64,000 nucleotides of DNA from Thermoplasmata archaeon (GCA_021820525.1 JAKADM010000003.1:62001-126000); one strand, 5' to 3'; shown: positions 16,969 to 27,331, counted from the first letter of the stretch. The notes: generated by a model from the sequence alone, not told the origin. Translations and numbers: made by a program.

Positions 16969-17982
16969 ATGATTAAAGTTTGCGTTAATGGTTATGGAAC
17001 CATTGGAAGAAGAGTTGCCGATGCAGTAAGAATGCAAAAGGACATGAGTGTGGTTGGAATAGTTAAGACAAAACCAGATTATGTTGCAGAGGATGCTGCA
17101 AGGACATTCAAGGTATTCGCAGACACAAAGGAAAATTCCAAAAAATTTGAAGATGCGGGAATAGAGTGTGAAGGCAGTATCGAAGATATTCTTGATAATG
17201 TTGATATTGTTGTGGACGCAACACCTGAAGGTGTTGGGGAAAAGAATATGAACTTATACAGGAAGTTCAAGGTAAAGGCCATATTCCAGGGAGGAGAGAA
17301 GGCAGAACTGGCACAGACAAGCTTCAATGCATATAGCAACTTTACAGATTCATGGGGAAAGGATTATGTCAGGGTAGTTTCATGCAATACAACAGGTCTG
17401 GCAAGGACAGTTTCTGCCATAGACAAAAGATTTGGGGCACTCAGGGTTGAGGCAACCCTCATAAGAAGGGCAACCGATCCAAATGACAGCAAAAAGGGCC
17501 CAATAAATGCGGTGGAGCCATCACTTAAATTTCCCTCACACCACGGGCCAGACTTGAAAACTGTCTTGAAAATACCCGAGGTGGATACGGTTGCCATAAA
17601 AGTACCAACCACACTCATGCATGTGCACACAGTTTCCATAAAAACTGAAAAGGATGTTTCCAGTGAGGATATGCTCGACGTTTTTAAAAATTACAGAAGA
17701 ATTGTGGAAGTATCGGGCAAGGCAGGTGTGGCATCGACTGCCCAGATCATGGACATGGCCAGGGAGATTGGCAGGAAGAGGGGGGACCTCTTTGAAATAG
17801 CTGTATGGAAGGAATCAATGTACGCATCAGGAAACACAATCAGGTACATACAGGCAGTCCATCAGGAAAGCGATGTGGTGCCCGAAAATGTGGATGCCAT
17901 AAGATCCATGATGCAGCTTGCTGATATGGAGAAATCCACAGAGGAGACCGACAGGGCTATGGGCATAGGAGGGAGAATATAG
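16969..17982 (+). CDS. gap: Glyceraldehyde-3-phosphate dehydrogenase, archaeal type
   Basis: The enzyme oxidises or forms glyceraldehyde 3-phosphate in glycolysis/gluconeogenesis. It shows the archaeal type II pattern: [19 protein letters not shown] for NAD(P) binding, the catalytic Cys in [12 protein letters not shown] (near residue 141), and later [10 protein letters not shown] and [10 protein letters not shown]. The 337-residue length is normal. ATG at 16969 follows a purine-rich GGGGAAAGAGT. Its TAG is followed at once by the radA ATG, so the two genes share a transcript. Confidence 0.96.
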   Translation: MIKVCVNGYGTIGRRVADAVRMQKDMSVVGIVKTKPDYVAEDAARTFKVFADTKENSKKFEDAGIECEGSIEDILDNVDIVVDATPEGVGEKNMNLYRKFKVKAIFQGGEKAELAQTSFNAYSNFTDSWGKDYVRVVSCNTTGLARTVSAIDKRFGALRVEATLIRRATDPNDSKKGPINAVEPSLKFPSHHGPDLKTVLKIPEVDTVAIKVPTTLMHVHTVSIKTEKDVSSEDMLDVFKNYRRIVEVSGKAGVASTAQIMDMAREIGRKRGDLFEIAVWKESMYASGNTIRYIQAVHQESDVVPENVDAIRSMMQLADMEKSTEETDRAMGIGGRI

Positions 17983-18978
17983 ATGGAAAAGGGAGAAAAG
18001 CAGAAAAAGGAAAAGGAAACAAAAGAGGAAGAGGAGAAGCAGAGAATTGAGGATATACCCGGAGTCGGCGAGGCAACTGCAGAGAAACTCAGGGAAAGTG
18101 GCTATGATGATGTTATGGCCATAGCTGTGGCAGCACCCAAGGATCTGGCAGATCTTACAGGTATTGGTGAGGGTGCAGCAGCAAAGATAATTGGTGCAGC
18201 AAGAAAGCTTGCAGACGTTGGAAATTTTGAGACAGGAGAACAGATTTTCCAGAGAAGGAAGGATATTCTGAAGCTGAGTACAGGAAGTCAGAACCTGAAC
18301 AATCTTCTGGGAGGTGGTCTTGAAACCCAGTCCATAACAGAATTCTTTGGTGAATTCGGATCGGGAAAGACACAGATTATGCATCAGATTGCAGTAATTG
18401 CAACCATGCCACCGGAAAAGGGCGGTTTCAATTCTGATGTATTGATCATTGATACAGAAAACACTTTCAGGCCTGAAAGAATAATTCAGATGGCCAGGGC
18501 AAAGGAGCTTGATTCTGATGAAGTTCTGCAGAGGATACACGTAGCAAGGGCCTATAATTCACACCATCAGATTTTGCTTGGAGAAAAGGCAGGGGAGATG
18601 GCAAAAGACTACCATGCAAGGTTGCTGATTGTGGATTCGCTCACATCCCATTTCAGATCTGAGTACATGGGCAGGGGCTCACTTTCAGAGAGGCAGCAGC
18701 TTCTGAACAGGCATATGCACGATCTTCTGAGGTTCGGCACTCTTCAGAATGCCGTAATTGCCGTCACAAATCAGGTTTCAGCAAGGCCTGACGTATTCTT
18801 TGGGGATCCAATGGCACCCATAGGAGGAAATATTGTGGGGCATACGGCCACATTCAGGGTTTATTTAAGAAAGGGAAAGGCAGGAAAAAGAATTGCAAGA
18901 TTGATCGATTCCCCCTATCTGCCTGAGGGGGAGACGGTTATACAGATATCGGAGGACGGAGTTTCAGATGGAACATAG
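17983..18978 (+). CDS. radA: DNA repair and recombination protein RadA
   Basis: RadA is the archaeal RecA/Rad51 recombinase that forms filaments on single-stranded DNA. Helix-hairpin-helix residues ([20 protein letters not shown] and [12 protein letters not shown]) occupy about 22-65. The ATPase core has Walker [10 protein letters not shown], Walker [13 protein letters not shown], and [15 protein letters not shown]. The lysine/glutamate-rich N-terminal 20 residues are charged and probably flexible. The 331-residue size is normal. It starts directly after the gap stop codon and overlaps the frame of the next gene. Confidence 0.97.
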   Translation: MEKGEKQKKEKETKEEEEKQRIEDIPGVGEATAEKLRESGYDDVMAIAVAAPKDLADLTGIGEGAAAKIIGAARKLADVGNFETGEQIFQRRKDILKLSTGSQNLNNLLGGGLETQSITEFFGEFGSGKTQIMHQIAVIATMPPEKGGFNSDVLIIDTENTFRPERIIQMARAKELDSDEVLQRIHVARAYNSHHQILLGEKAGEMAKDYHARLLIVDSLTSHFRSEYMGRGSLSERQQLLNRHMHDLLRFGTLQNAVIAVTNQVSARPDVFFGDPMAPIGGNIVGHTATFRVYLRKGKAGKRIARLIDSPYLPEGETVIQISEDGVSDGT

Positions 18979-18988
18979 AGGTGAAAAA

Positions 18989-19507
18989 ATGTGGGATATA
19001 ATAAAAGATGCGTTTGGTAAGTACCCTTCTCAAATGAAGGTTGCAAAATATTTGGTAAATTACGGGTTTTCCGTAAAGGAGAAGTTTGACAATGAGTATG
19101 GCATGTTTTCAGGAGCCGTGGAAGTTAGACCAAGTTCACTGGCTGGAGCCATAGGGGTTGATAAGAGGGTTGTCATGCAGGTGATGAAGAAGATCATTGA
19201 AGATCCAAAACTTTTCGAGTTTTTCTCACTGCTTGGACCCATTGCAGATATGAGCAGGGCCAGCTCAAAACTTCTCAATCTGGGCATAGTGGAGATCATA
19301 CCTGAGGATGCCTCTGAACCTGGAATTATTGCGAACATAATAAACATAATTTCTTCGAGGGGAATAGGCATAAGGCAGGTTATTGTCAAGGATCCAATCA
19401 TATGTGATGAACCAAAGGCAAGGGTTGTAACAGACACTCCCATTCCGCCAGAACTCATAACAGAAATGAAAAAGGTAAAGGGTATTAAGGGCATAACTCT
19501 ATTGTGA
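18989..19507 (+). CDS. ACT-domain protein, predicted regulator of amino-acid metabolism
   Basis: The N-terminal half looks like a winged-helix domain (PSQMKVAKYLVNYGFSV and PSSLAGAIGVDKRVVMQV) and the C-terminal half is an ACT domain (GIVEIIPEDASEPGIIANI, SRGIGIRQVIV). This combination matches a conserved archaeal group annotated as amino-acid-responsive regulators. ACT domains usually bind small ligands such as amino acids. I choose ATG 18989 (MWDIIKDAF), preceded by GAGGTGAAAA; a start at 18968 would overlap radA further. Its ligand and targets are unknown. Confidence 0.82.
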   Translation: MWDIIKDAFGKYPSQMKVAKYLVNYGFSVKEKFDNEYGMFSGAVEVRPSSLAGAIGVDKRVVMQVMKKIIEDPKLFEFFSLLGPIADMSRASSKLLNLGIVEIIPEDASEPGIIANIINIISSRGIGIRQVIVKDPIICDEPKARVVTDTPIPPELITEMKKVKGIKGITLL

Positions 19508-19516
19508 GTGATATAA

Positions 19517-19891
19517 ATGGCGCTTGTAAACAGAAAGGCGGCGAGGAACGTTCAGGATGAAGATCAGGGTCCCATAGAGTTCATCAACCTTGCAGAATAC
19601 AAGCTACCCAGAGAGATTGAAAACAGGGGCATGAGATCTCTAAAGGTTGTGGAGCTTGAAAGGCCTGAAAATATATCCAGAGGTTCAAATTTTGTTTACA
19701 CAGGTAATATAGTTATATTTGACACGTCCAATGCACCCACTGACCAGATGAATATGGTCAATATTGAAAGAGCCATAAAAACCCTTGCAGATGAAACTGG
19801 CGGGCAGCATGCCAAGCTGGGTTCATCTTACTATATTGTTACACCCCGTGATATATATCTTGACAAAAAGAAGGTCAGAGATGACTTCTGA
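19517..19891 (+). CDS. sepF: SepF-like cell division protein
   Basis: The 124-residue protein matches the SepF/DUF552 core: RSLKVVELERPENISRGSNF, GNIVIFDTSN, RAIKTLADETGGQHAKLG and IVTPRDIYLD. Archaeal SepF anchors the FtsZ ring to the membrane through an N-terminal amphipathic segment and the core dimer. Here the first 35 residues (MALVNRKAARNVQDEDQG) are charged and show no obvious amphipathic helix, so membrane attachment may differ. It is 9 bases after the ACT-domain gene, and the four genes gap-radA-ACT-sepF look cotranscribed. FtsZ itself is outside the window. Confidence 0.85.
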   Translation: MALVNRKAARNVQDEDQGPIEFINLAEYKLPREIENRGMRSLKVVELERPENISRGSNFVYTGNIVIFDTSNAPTDQMNMVNIERAIKTLADETGGQHAKLGSSYYIVTPRDIYLDKKKVRDDF

Positions 19892-20029
19892 TCCCTTGCT
19901 TTTTTATTAAATTTTTGAAATAAACCTTAATTTATGCCGTTCCGGTGTTACGTCAGTTTAAATTTTATCCATGAGATTCAAAATCAACGTGGAGAAAGTA
20001 TTATTTAATAAAATAGCCATTCCAAAGGT

Positions 20030-22522
20030 ATGAAGAGAAAATTTATTGCAGTTCTGATCGTAATTAGCATGGTTGTAATATCGATTACTTCCTATGCATC
20101 AATTCAGCTTCAAACTGTAAATCCAGAAAATGGAGTTTTTCAATCAATTAATGGTGCCAATATAAGTTCAGGCACATATATCATTCCGGGATTGGAAAAT
20201 AAAGTCACCGTTGATATAGATACAAGTGGGATGGCTCACATTTATGCAGGGAATTTTCATGATCTGTTCTATGCACAGGGCTATTACACTGCATCAATGA
20301 GGCTATTCCAGATGGAGCTCCAATCTTCCATAGCTGCGGGAAACGTCAGCCAGTTTGTGGGACAGGCAGGTGTGGCATCAGATCTTTCCCTGAGAACTGT
20401 GGGCCTCAATACTGATGCATCCATTCTTGTCGCATACATGGAAAAGAACTATCCACAGTACTATTCTTACCTCCAGGATTATGCATCTGGCGTAAACGCC
20501 TATATTAACCAGACGGGTGGTAATTCCCATCTTGGCTTCAAACTTCTGGGCATATCTCCCTTCAAATGGACAGTTTTCGATTCCCTTGTGTGGCAGGAAT
20601 ATATGGCATGGTCTCTGGCAACAGGTGCATGCACAGTTCTTCAGAGTGACATATTCTACAACGCCATGGGCTTCCAGAACTATTCAACCATATACCCATA
20701 TTATCCATATTTCACACAGAACATAACTATGGTGCCGGGAAGCGGAACTGTAAACGGATACAATCTTACAGATCAGGGAATAAATCCATCCTATTTCTGG
20801 AAACTGAACTTCTTCCAGGAGTGGGCAACAGGCATATCCAACAGGACCCTGCATTCACTCCAGCCTCTTCTGGAAAGGGCCTATAACAATATTAAGGATC
20901 CCTTCGCCCTTCCCGGTTCCCATGACTTTGGTTCTTCCATAGGCAGCAACAGCTGGATCATAACATCCAATTATTCCTCTGATGGTGTTCCCATGATGGC
21001 TAACGATCCCCATCTTCCTCTGCTTGCCCCATCGCTGTGGCTTCCCTTACAGCTTGATGCACCCGGAATTAATGTTACAGGCTGGGGTTTAGCTGGCCTG
21101 CCTGGAATTCTCATTGGCCATACAAAAACAACATCCTTTGGCCTTACTACGCCTGAAGGCAATTCAGCGAACGAATATGTAGAAATATTGAGGGGAAACG
21201 ATTACCTGTACAACGGGAAATATTACCCCATGGCTCAGCAAAATATAACACTGGCTGGGGAGCACTTCACTCTTTACTCAACAAATAACGGGCCCCTCAT
21301 AGGTAGGTCAGGAAATTTTGGGATAAGCCTTAACTGGGACGCAAGAACTCCGTCTCTTGATGCCATTGCCGAAATCAAGCTGGATGAGGCCACAAATTAC
21401 AGCCAGATGCTATCTGCATTGAAGTTCTGGGGGCCAGCGCCTCCACAAAACTTTGCCCTCGTGTCTCTTCATCACGCCGGATATATAACTGCGGGTGGAT
21501 ATCCACTGATCAATGAAACACTGCCAGATGGAAAAAATGTAAGCGTTGTCGGTTCCGTCTCATTGCTGAACGGTTCAATGTCAAAATATGAACCGAAGGG
21601 TTTTGTTCCATTTAATTATCTTCCACAGGATGTAAATCCTCCAAGAGGCTATATGTTTGCACCAAACCAGCCCACTGTTGGGGAAAATTATCCCTATCCA
21701 TTTGTGGGTTCATACTGGACAACAGGGGGCAGGGCAGAAACCATATACCATTTCCTGAAGGAGCATGATAAGATGACCATTAAGGATATGATGGACCTGC
21801 AATCCAATGTAACAGATTACTGGGCAGAACAGTTTACACCCCTGCTGATGAAGGCAATATCCGGAATGGGAAATATGAACTACAGCGAAAGGCAGGCATA
21901 TGCTCTCCTGTCTTCATGGAATTTCACATACTGGCAGGATATGAAAGCGCCCGTTGTATATTATTATTTCACGGCAGCACTTTACAATCTAAGTTTCTAC
22001 AGAATATATTCCGAACATGATCTGAGGCCATATGAACCAAATCCTTACATCAACAGTGCCATATATCTGGCTGAAAACGATCCCAATTCATTCTGGCTCA
22101 ACGGAAACTTTACACAGCTGGCAAGGCAATCCTTTGCCCTTGCAGTTGGATTTATGGATTATCATCTTGGAAATGTTTCAAACTGGGAATGGGGAAATAT
22201 TCATAGGCTTGAAATATGCAGCCTTACAGAACTCCCACAGCTGTCCATAGGCCCCATACCCATATGGGGCGGAAGGCATACGGTGAGTGTTGGATACACC
22301 CCAAGGGTACTGGAATATCCCATACCCTATGTGCTGAATGGGTCATCATTGAGAACCATTGCCAGGCCTGGAACAGGAACATTCTATGGTGTATTTCCGG
22401 GTGGGCCCAGTGAAAACATTCTCAGTTACTGGTTTGACAATCAGTTGCCTGCGTGGCTCAATCATGAGTATTATCCAATGCAGGGGCTTCCAACGGAGGT
22501 GAGGATTGTTTATGAACCTTAA
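20030..22522 (+). CDS. Secreted penicillin-acylase-family Ntn hydrolase
   Basis: A signal peptide or membrane anchor (about residues 5-25) is followed by the penicillin amidase fold. The alpha part contains HIYAGNFHDLFYAQGYYTAS; the beta part begins at the catalytic Ser in GSNSWII (Ser near residue 306), where the precursor should cut itself, and continues with MMANDPHLPLLAPSLWLPL. Ntn hydrolases of this family cleave amide bonds in beta-lactams, acyl-homoserine lactones or other amides; the natural substrate here is unknown. The 830-residue length fits. The mature enzyme should act outside the membrane, at acid pH if the habitat is acidic. It overlaps the next gene by 11-17 bases. Confidence 0.9.
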   Translation: MKRKFIAVLIVISMVVISITSYASIQLQTVNPENGVFQSINGANISSGTYIIPGLENKVTVDIDTSGMAHIYAGNFHDLFYAQGYYTASMRLFQMELQSSIAAGNVSQFVGQAGVASDLSLRTVGLNTDASILVAYMEKNYPQYYSYLQDYASGVNAYINQTGGNSHLGFKLLGISPFKWTVFDSLVWQEYMAWSLATGACTVLQSDIFYNAMGFQNYSTIYPYYPYFTQNITMVPGSGTVNGYNLTDQGINPSYFWKLNFFQEWATGISNRTLHSLQPLLERAYNNIKDPFALPGSHDFGSSIGSNSWIITSNYSSDGVPMMANDPHLPLLAPSLWLPLQLDAPGINVTGWGLAGLPGILIGHTKTTSFGLTTPEGNSANEYVEILRGNDYLYNGKYYPMAQQNITLAGEHFTLYSTNNGPLIGRSGNFGISLNWDARTPSLDAIAEIKLDEATNYSQMLSALKFWGPAPPQNFALVSLHHAGYITAGGYPLINETLPDGKNVSVVGSVSLLNGSMSKYEPKGFVPFNYLPQDVNPPRGYMFAPNQPTVGENYPYPFVGSYWTTGGRAETIYHFLKEHDKMTIKDMMDLQSNVTDYWAEQFTPLLMKAISGMGNMNYSERQAYALLSSWNFTYWQDMKAPVVYYYFTAALYNLSFYRIYSEHDLRPYEPNPYINSAIYLAENDPNSFWLNGNFTQLARQSFALAVGFMDYHLGNVSNWEWGNIHRLEICSLTELPQLSIGPIPIWGGRHTVSVGYTPRVLEYPIPYVLNGSSLRTIARPGTGTFYGVFPGGPSENILSYWFDNQLPAWLNHEYYPMQGLPTEVRIVYEP

Positions 22523-22880
22523 ATTAACTGCGCTGGCAGTAATATCCATACTGTCAGCCATCCTGATCGCATTCCTGACCGGTGATGCCATACTTGCAAT
22601 CATACCTGGAGTGTTCCTTTTTATGATGAAATTCAGATATTCCATTATGCTAGGCTTTGCAGAATCATTTCTCTCCTTTATGGCAATATATCTCGAATAT
22701 CCCCTTAAGGATGTTTCATCACTGTCATCCATCATTGGGGGTATAATTGGATTGCCATCCATCCTCATAATACTTATCTATCCTTTGCTTGCAGGCATAA
22801 TAACTGCCTTTTCAGCCCTTTTATTCTCAGGCGTTTATGAATTGATCAAAACGGGAAAGAGTTCTCAAAATCCAACATAA
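22512..22880 (+). CDS. Small membrane protein downstream of the acylase
   Basis: The product of about 122 residues has four hydrophobic stretches and a charged C-terminal tail (ELIKTGKSSQNPT). I do not recognise a family. ATG 22512 is preceded by GAGGTGAGG, a good ribosome-binding site, and lies inside the last codons of the acylase gene, so the two are translationally coupled. It may help membrane insertion or maturation of the acylase, but that is only inferred from the coupling. An oligo-T/oligo-A region right after the stop may end transcription. Confidence 0.6.
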   Translation: MNLKLTALAVISILSAILIAFLTGDAILAIIPGVFLFMMKFRYSIMLGFAESFLSFMAIYLEYPLKDVSSLSSIIGGIIGLPSILIILIYPLLAGIITAFSALLFSGVYELIKTGKSSQNPT

Positions 22881-23071
22881 ATTTTTTTTAAAAAAATAAA
22901 TATTTATAACTGGCTCAGAAACAAATTTTCAGGCGAATTTAAGAAACAGTTCCATATTTTATTTTCATATTTTTACAGTCATATCTGATGTCTACCTTTC
23001 TTAAGCATTTCAAAAGGTGAAATTTCGGCAATTTTCGTCATAATTTTTCAATTGTTAATATGGGGTAAAAA

Positions 23072-26000
23072 ATGAAACTAATTGCCATAATTACACTAAT
23101 TACAATTTTTGTACTTCTGGCACCTGGCTCAGAGGTTTTTCAATATGGCATGGCCACATCGCCATCTACGGAAATACATCTGGGCAATTATTTAATAAAT
23201 CCAGTAAATTCAAGCGCCTGCGATTATTCACTCCATCTTTATAATAACAGTTCACTCAATGTCCGGGCTGCAGACTATTACAACATTTCTGGAATCAAAA
23301 TGGAATCACCTTCAGGAAATTACAGTTTTGAAATTTCCTGGCAACCATACTATGTTTACTCACTCTCTGAGGCGAAGATTTTTATTGTGCATAATGGAGT
23401 TCAATTTGCCCTTCATTTTGGCGTAGAAGATGGAATGTATATTTATGAGAATTCAACAACAATGAATGGCATATATCCATTCAGAGAAGGCATCATTTAT
23501 GGATTCAATATATGGTGGCTGAATAATTCTCCCTATATTGAGATCTCAAACGGAATCAATATTTTTCTTTACCGGCCTCAGACAAAACCTGCCACTGTTG
23601 ATTCCAATTTCATAATTCTTGAAGGCCATTACTATAACATCAATCTAACCTTAAGGAATCCAGTGAATTTTAATTTCATAGATCCTTCAAGCGATTATAA
23701 ATCATATCCGCACATTACTGAAATTTTGAAAAATTCAAACCTTACTGGAGATGTATCGTTTATCCATCCATTCCTAGACCGGACCTTAAATTTATTTATT
23801 CTTCCAGACAGAAATGGTACCATATATGCCCTTAACCCCGAAACGCATATTCTGACTACGGTTGAAGTTACAGGTAAACCATTTAATTACTCCTTTTCAT
23901 ATGGAAATACTATATATTTTATTTCATATCATTATAACAGTTTTAACATTCTTTTCCTTAATCAATCTGACCTCAAATCAAAGGTTTTAACATACAATAT
24001 TTCAGGAGACCCTGAAGTTGCAGTTTACCATTCAGATCTTTACGCATTCAGTCAGAATTATGTGTTGAATCTTACCAACAATAATATATCCTTTCTCAGT
24101 GGAAATTTTCCTCAAGATGAAAGATTCTTAGGTGTGCATATATGTGAATACCCTGAATATTACTTCATGGGGAAAAACTGGTTATCTAACTATATAATCA
24201 GAAATGGCCACTTGACAGAATACATGAACTATACAAATTTGCATCATTTCACCATTCTTAATGAAGGCTCATCGGGCATGTCATTGGAGATGGAATTTAA
24301 CCATTCTGAAGTATATTTAATTTCCAGTGAGAACATGATTTCCTCAATTAATATAACATATGTAGATGGACAGAGTCTAATGGAAAGGGTGATGTCCCAG
24401 AGTTATATAATCAAAAATTCTGATTACATTGAGATTCCGGACTCGATTTCAGGGTTTGCAGGAAATTTCAGTTCTGGAATAGTATGGTCCAGCGATGGTT
24501 CATTCTATCTATACGGTTCCTTTTCAAGTTCAGGCAATTTATCAATTTCATGGCATATACCCATAATAAGATATGCAGGATTTTTCAATATTTCCATAAC
24601 AAGCCAGACATCATACATTGCAGCCTTGAGAATTGGAAATTTAACTTATATGAAAAATAACAGTGGAGACTTCTTCCTCAACCTGTCCAGTTATGCAACC
24701 GGAAAATATATTTTCAATATATCTGTCAGTGACGAACAGGGTTTATTTGCCGAACGCCAGGGGTATATAATTGTGGACAACTCTGTACCTAAAATCCTTT
24801 TAAACAATATTTCAAATGGTGTATTTGCAGGAGAGCACTTGCAAGTCCAGGCCATAGATTCGGCGGGAATTAAGAGCATAAACGTTGATGTAAACGGGCA
24901 GATGTTTAGTGGAAATCAATCAACACTGAACTTTACAATTCCATATTTTGAAAGCACCCGTAACATCACAATCTTTATCAAAGTTACAGATGACTTCAAT
25001 TTCTCCACATCAACCAGCATATATGCACCGTTCTATTATGAACATGTTGGTCGGGTTTTTTTAAATATCCATAATAATGAAATAATCAACAAAACATATT
25101 TCAATGTAACCGTAAATGGAAATTACAGCAATATTTCCTGTTTTATTTTAAATTTCACGAACCTTTCATCCAATTCAGAAATGTCCTTCTCCTTAGGGGA
25201 AGTAAGCCAGATATATCTTCCGGATGGAACCTATTCCTACCAATTGTATGCTCTTTTTATACCAGGAAACAGGGAAGAGATTGAAAATGGAACATTGAGG
25301 ATAGATAATAAAAAGCCTGACATTCATATAGGGGGCACTGGAAAAGAATTTTACAGTTTACTCAAAAGTTCCCTGAACCGTTCATTTAATATTTCCTTTA
25401 CTTCAAATATGAATGGTACATGGAATATTAACATCACAGGACCTGATGGAACGCATATTAACTATGTGGCAAATGGAAGATATTTTAATATTTCCTCGGA
25501 TCAAATTTCCTATTTCCTGAAATTGTCCGGCAAATACATGATCTCAGCCCAATTCATTTCATTCAACAATTATAAGGCCAATTCATCATCTGAATTTTTT
25601 ATGGAGAATCTTTTGCCCCAGGTGAGGGATAAATACGTAATATATACGAATAAGACAGATGTGAGTATTGATATCAACTCATCATTAAATTCATCTTACC
25701 ACTTTCTATATTTATTTAACAAAAAAATAATCAAAAACAATACAATCAATTTAAACTTCACAGGAAATTATACGGTTCAGGTTGAGATATACAACAAAGC
25801 CATGGCCTTTGAAAGAACCAGTGTGGAAATCATTTATTCCAATGAAACGCCGGAAATAACTCTGGAAAACTTCACAGAAAGGATAGAAAATGGATATGAG
25901 GCCAATTATACTGTAAACTCTGGCTGGATTCCCATAGAAAATTTATCTGTCAGAACCGATCTTAACTATTCCATCACGTCAAATAAGTTAAGGCTGTTTT

Positions 26001-26611
26001 TCAACAGGGATGGGAATTATACCTTTTCTATTTACGTCATAAACCTGTGTGGGAATAGGTTTCAAAAGAATTTTTCCCTATCAGTTCAGTCTATCCCCTT
26101 AATTTGGTCAATTTCAGTAAGTTATATCCAGAGATTCAGCAATTTTTATGGAAAAGTGAATGTATATGGATATGTATTGAAAAACCTATCAATCCAGTGG
26201 TTTGATAATGGCAGAATAAGTGGCAAAGGGAATGCTTTAAAGATTTCAATGCCTGCAGGAACAAATCATATCGAGGTGGAGGTTGTCCTTGGCAACATTG
26301 TGAAATATGGGAATATTACAATATTCTCAATTCCCATGTCCACCCTGATCTTCATATCATTGCCACTGGGTGCTCTCATCCTATTTCTATTCCTTCCATG
26401 GAATTCAAGCCAGATTATGGCAGCAAATATTATTTTAAACAACAATGGAGCCACTTTGAAGAAACTGAAAAAGATCGCCAGAAGAAAGCATATCGGAGCA
26501 AAAACACTGGAAAGCGCATTGAAAAAGCTGGAGAATGGAGGTATATTGAAAATTGGTTCTGATCTCAATGGGGAAAATTGCATAAAAATTTTGAAATCAA
26601 AGAAAAAGTGA
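23072..26611 (+). CDS. Giant surface glycoprotein with transmembrane segment and winged-helix-like tail
   Basis: The 1179-residue protein has a signal peptide (about 1-25), a large extracellular part and a single C-terminal membrane span (STLIFISLPLGALILFLFLP, about 1090-1110). Roughly residues 220-450 look like a beta-propeller or sensor-type repeat (LNLFILPDRNGTIYALNPET). Later parts have Ig-like modules introduced by VDNSVPKILLNNISNG and IDNKKPDIHIGG. Asn-X-Ser/Thr sequons are extremely frequent. After the span, about 65 residues form a basic helical tail (LKKLKKIARRKHIG, then TLESALKKLENGGILKIG) that resembles a winged helix-turn-helix. That makes a surface sensor joined to a DNA-binding output an open possibility. 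I do not recognise the full-length family. Confidence 0.7.
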   Translation: MKLIAIITLITIFVLLAPGSEVFQYGMATSPSTEIHLGNYLINPVNSSACDYSLHLYNNSSLNVRAADYYNISGIKMESPSGNYSFEISWQPYYVYSLSEAKIFIVHNGVQFALHFGVEDGMYIYENSTTMNGIYPFREGIIYGFNIWWLNNSPYIEISNGINIFLYRPQTKPATVDSNFIILEGHYYNINLTLRNPVNFNFIDPSSDYKSYPHITEILKNSNLTGDVSFIHPFLDRTLNLFILPDRNGTIYALNPETHILTTVEVTGKPFNYSFSYGNTIYFISYHYNSFNILFLNQSDLKSKVLTYNISGDPEVAVYHSDLYAFSQNYVLNLTNNNISFLSGNFPQDERFLGVHICEYPEYYFMGKNWLSNYIIRNGHLTEYMNYTNLHHFTILNEGSSGMSLEMEFNHSEVYLISSENMISSINITYVDGQSLMERVMSQSYIIKNSDYIEIPDSISGFAGNFSSGIVWSSDGSFYLYGSFSSSGNLSISWHIPIIRYAGFFNISITSQTSYIAALRIGNLTYMKNNSGDFFLNLSSYATGKYIFNISVSDEQGLFAERQGYIIVDNSVPKILLNNISNGVFAGEHLQVQAIDSAGIKSINVDVNGQMFSGNQSTLNFTIPYFESTRNITIFIKVTDDFNFSTSTSIYAPFYYEHVGRVFLNIHNNEIINKTYFNVTVNGNYSNISCFILNFTNLSSNSEMSFSLGEVSQIYLPDGTYSYQLYALFIPGNREEIENGTLRIDNKKPDIHIGGTGKEFYSLLKSSLNRSFNISFTSNMNGTWNINITGPDGTHINYVANGRYFNISSDQISYFLKLSGKYMISAQFISFNNYKANSSSEFFMENLLPQVRDKYVIYTNKTDVSIDINSSLNSSYHFLYLFNKKIIKNNTINLNFTGNYTVQVEIYNKAMAFERTSVEIIYSNETPEITLENFTERIENGYEANYTVNSGWIPIENLSVRTDLNYSITSNKLRLFFNRDGNYTFSIYVINLCGNRFQKNFSLSVQSIPLIWSISVSYIQRFSNFYGKVNVYGYVLKNLSIQWFDNGRISGKGNALKISMPAGTNHIEVEVVLGNIVKYGNITIFSIPMSTLIFISLPLGALILFLFLPWNSSQIMAANIILNNNGATLKKLKKIARRKHIGAKTLESALKKLENGGILKIGSDLNGENCIKILKSKKK

Positions 26612-26642
26612 TATATGGGTTTTCATATACCCTTGCGTTACC

Positions 26643-27260
26643 ATGATGGACAAAAAACTAATCATATCTCTTTTCCTGACAATGATTATTATTGGAATGG
26701 GATTAAGTGTTGGCAGTATACATAACAGCACGGCAAAATCGGCTGATAATGCCATAAATGCATCGCCACAGGTATCCAAGCTTCAAAACATTACACTGCC
26801 CCCATCCAATTTGCCAGTCATCTCTTATTATTACGGCACGGGCGATCTCCATTACACAATTACATCGACCGACTGGGCGTCAATTCTGACAAACGTTTTT
26901 GATAACAGTTCCATAATAACATACAGTTTCGCAAACAACACAACGCAGGCACTCATATTGCTTGATATCACATATACAGGTCTAAATCCATATGGTGTTG
27001 AGTATGTTGCTGCACTGTCGCAGGTTGGCAAACTTGACAAGGCAAATGAAATTAAGGCGTTCTGGCTGACTGCAAACAAATCATCACAGATTCCCGGCCT
27101 GACAAACTGGCAGGCATTGAATCTTGGTGCCTATCCCGGATTCAGCTGGTCCAAGCCAAAGGTTGTTCCCTTCAGCACTTCATACGAATATGCAATAATA
27201 CTCATAGCCATTGTTGCGTCCGTATTTGTGATGTATTTTGTATTCAACCGCAGAAAGTGA
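26643..27260 (+). CDS. Small membrane-anchored exported protein
   Basis: The 205-residue protein has an N-terminal signal/anchor (LIISLFLTMIIIGMGLSVGS), an extracellular domain of about 130 residues with several N-glycosylation sequons, and a C-terminal span (YAIILIAIVASVFVMYFVF) with a short basic tail NRRK. No family is recognised. It begins 31 bases after the giant surface protein and reads the same way, so the two may be coexpressed and act together. The start could be either of two consecutive Met codons at 26643/26646. Confidence 0.65.
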   Translation: MMDKKLIISLFLTMIIIGMGLSVGSIHNSTAKSADNAINASPQVSKLQNITLPPSNLPVISYYYGTGDLHYTITSTDWASILTNVFDNSSIITYSFANNTTQALILLDITYTGLNPYGVEYVAALSQVGKLDKANEIKAFWLTANKSSQIPGLTNWQALNLGAYPGFSWSKPKVVPFSTSYEYAIILIAIVASVFVMYFVFNRRK

Positions 27261-27331
27261 TATTTCATTTAAAGGGAAAAAAGCATAAAATTTTTTATAA
27301 ACTATCTTAATAGACTTTTGAATTTGTTCCT

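Noticed and set aside
17827-18540. Minus-strand ORF of 237 residues over radA
   Set aside because: It lies wholly antisense to gap and radA, and its cysteine- and leucine-rich composition is a mirror artefact of the sense codons.
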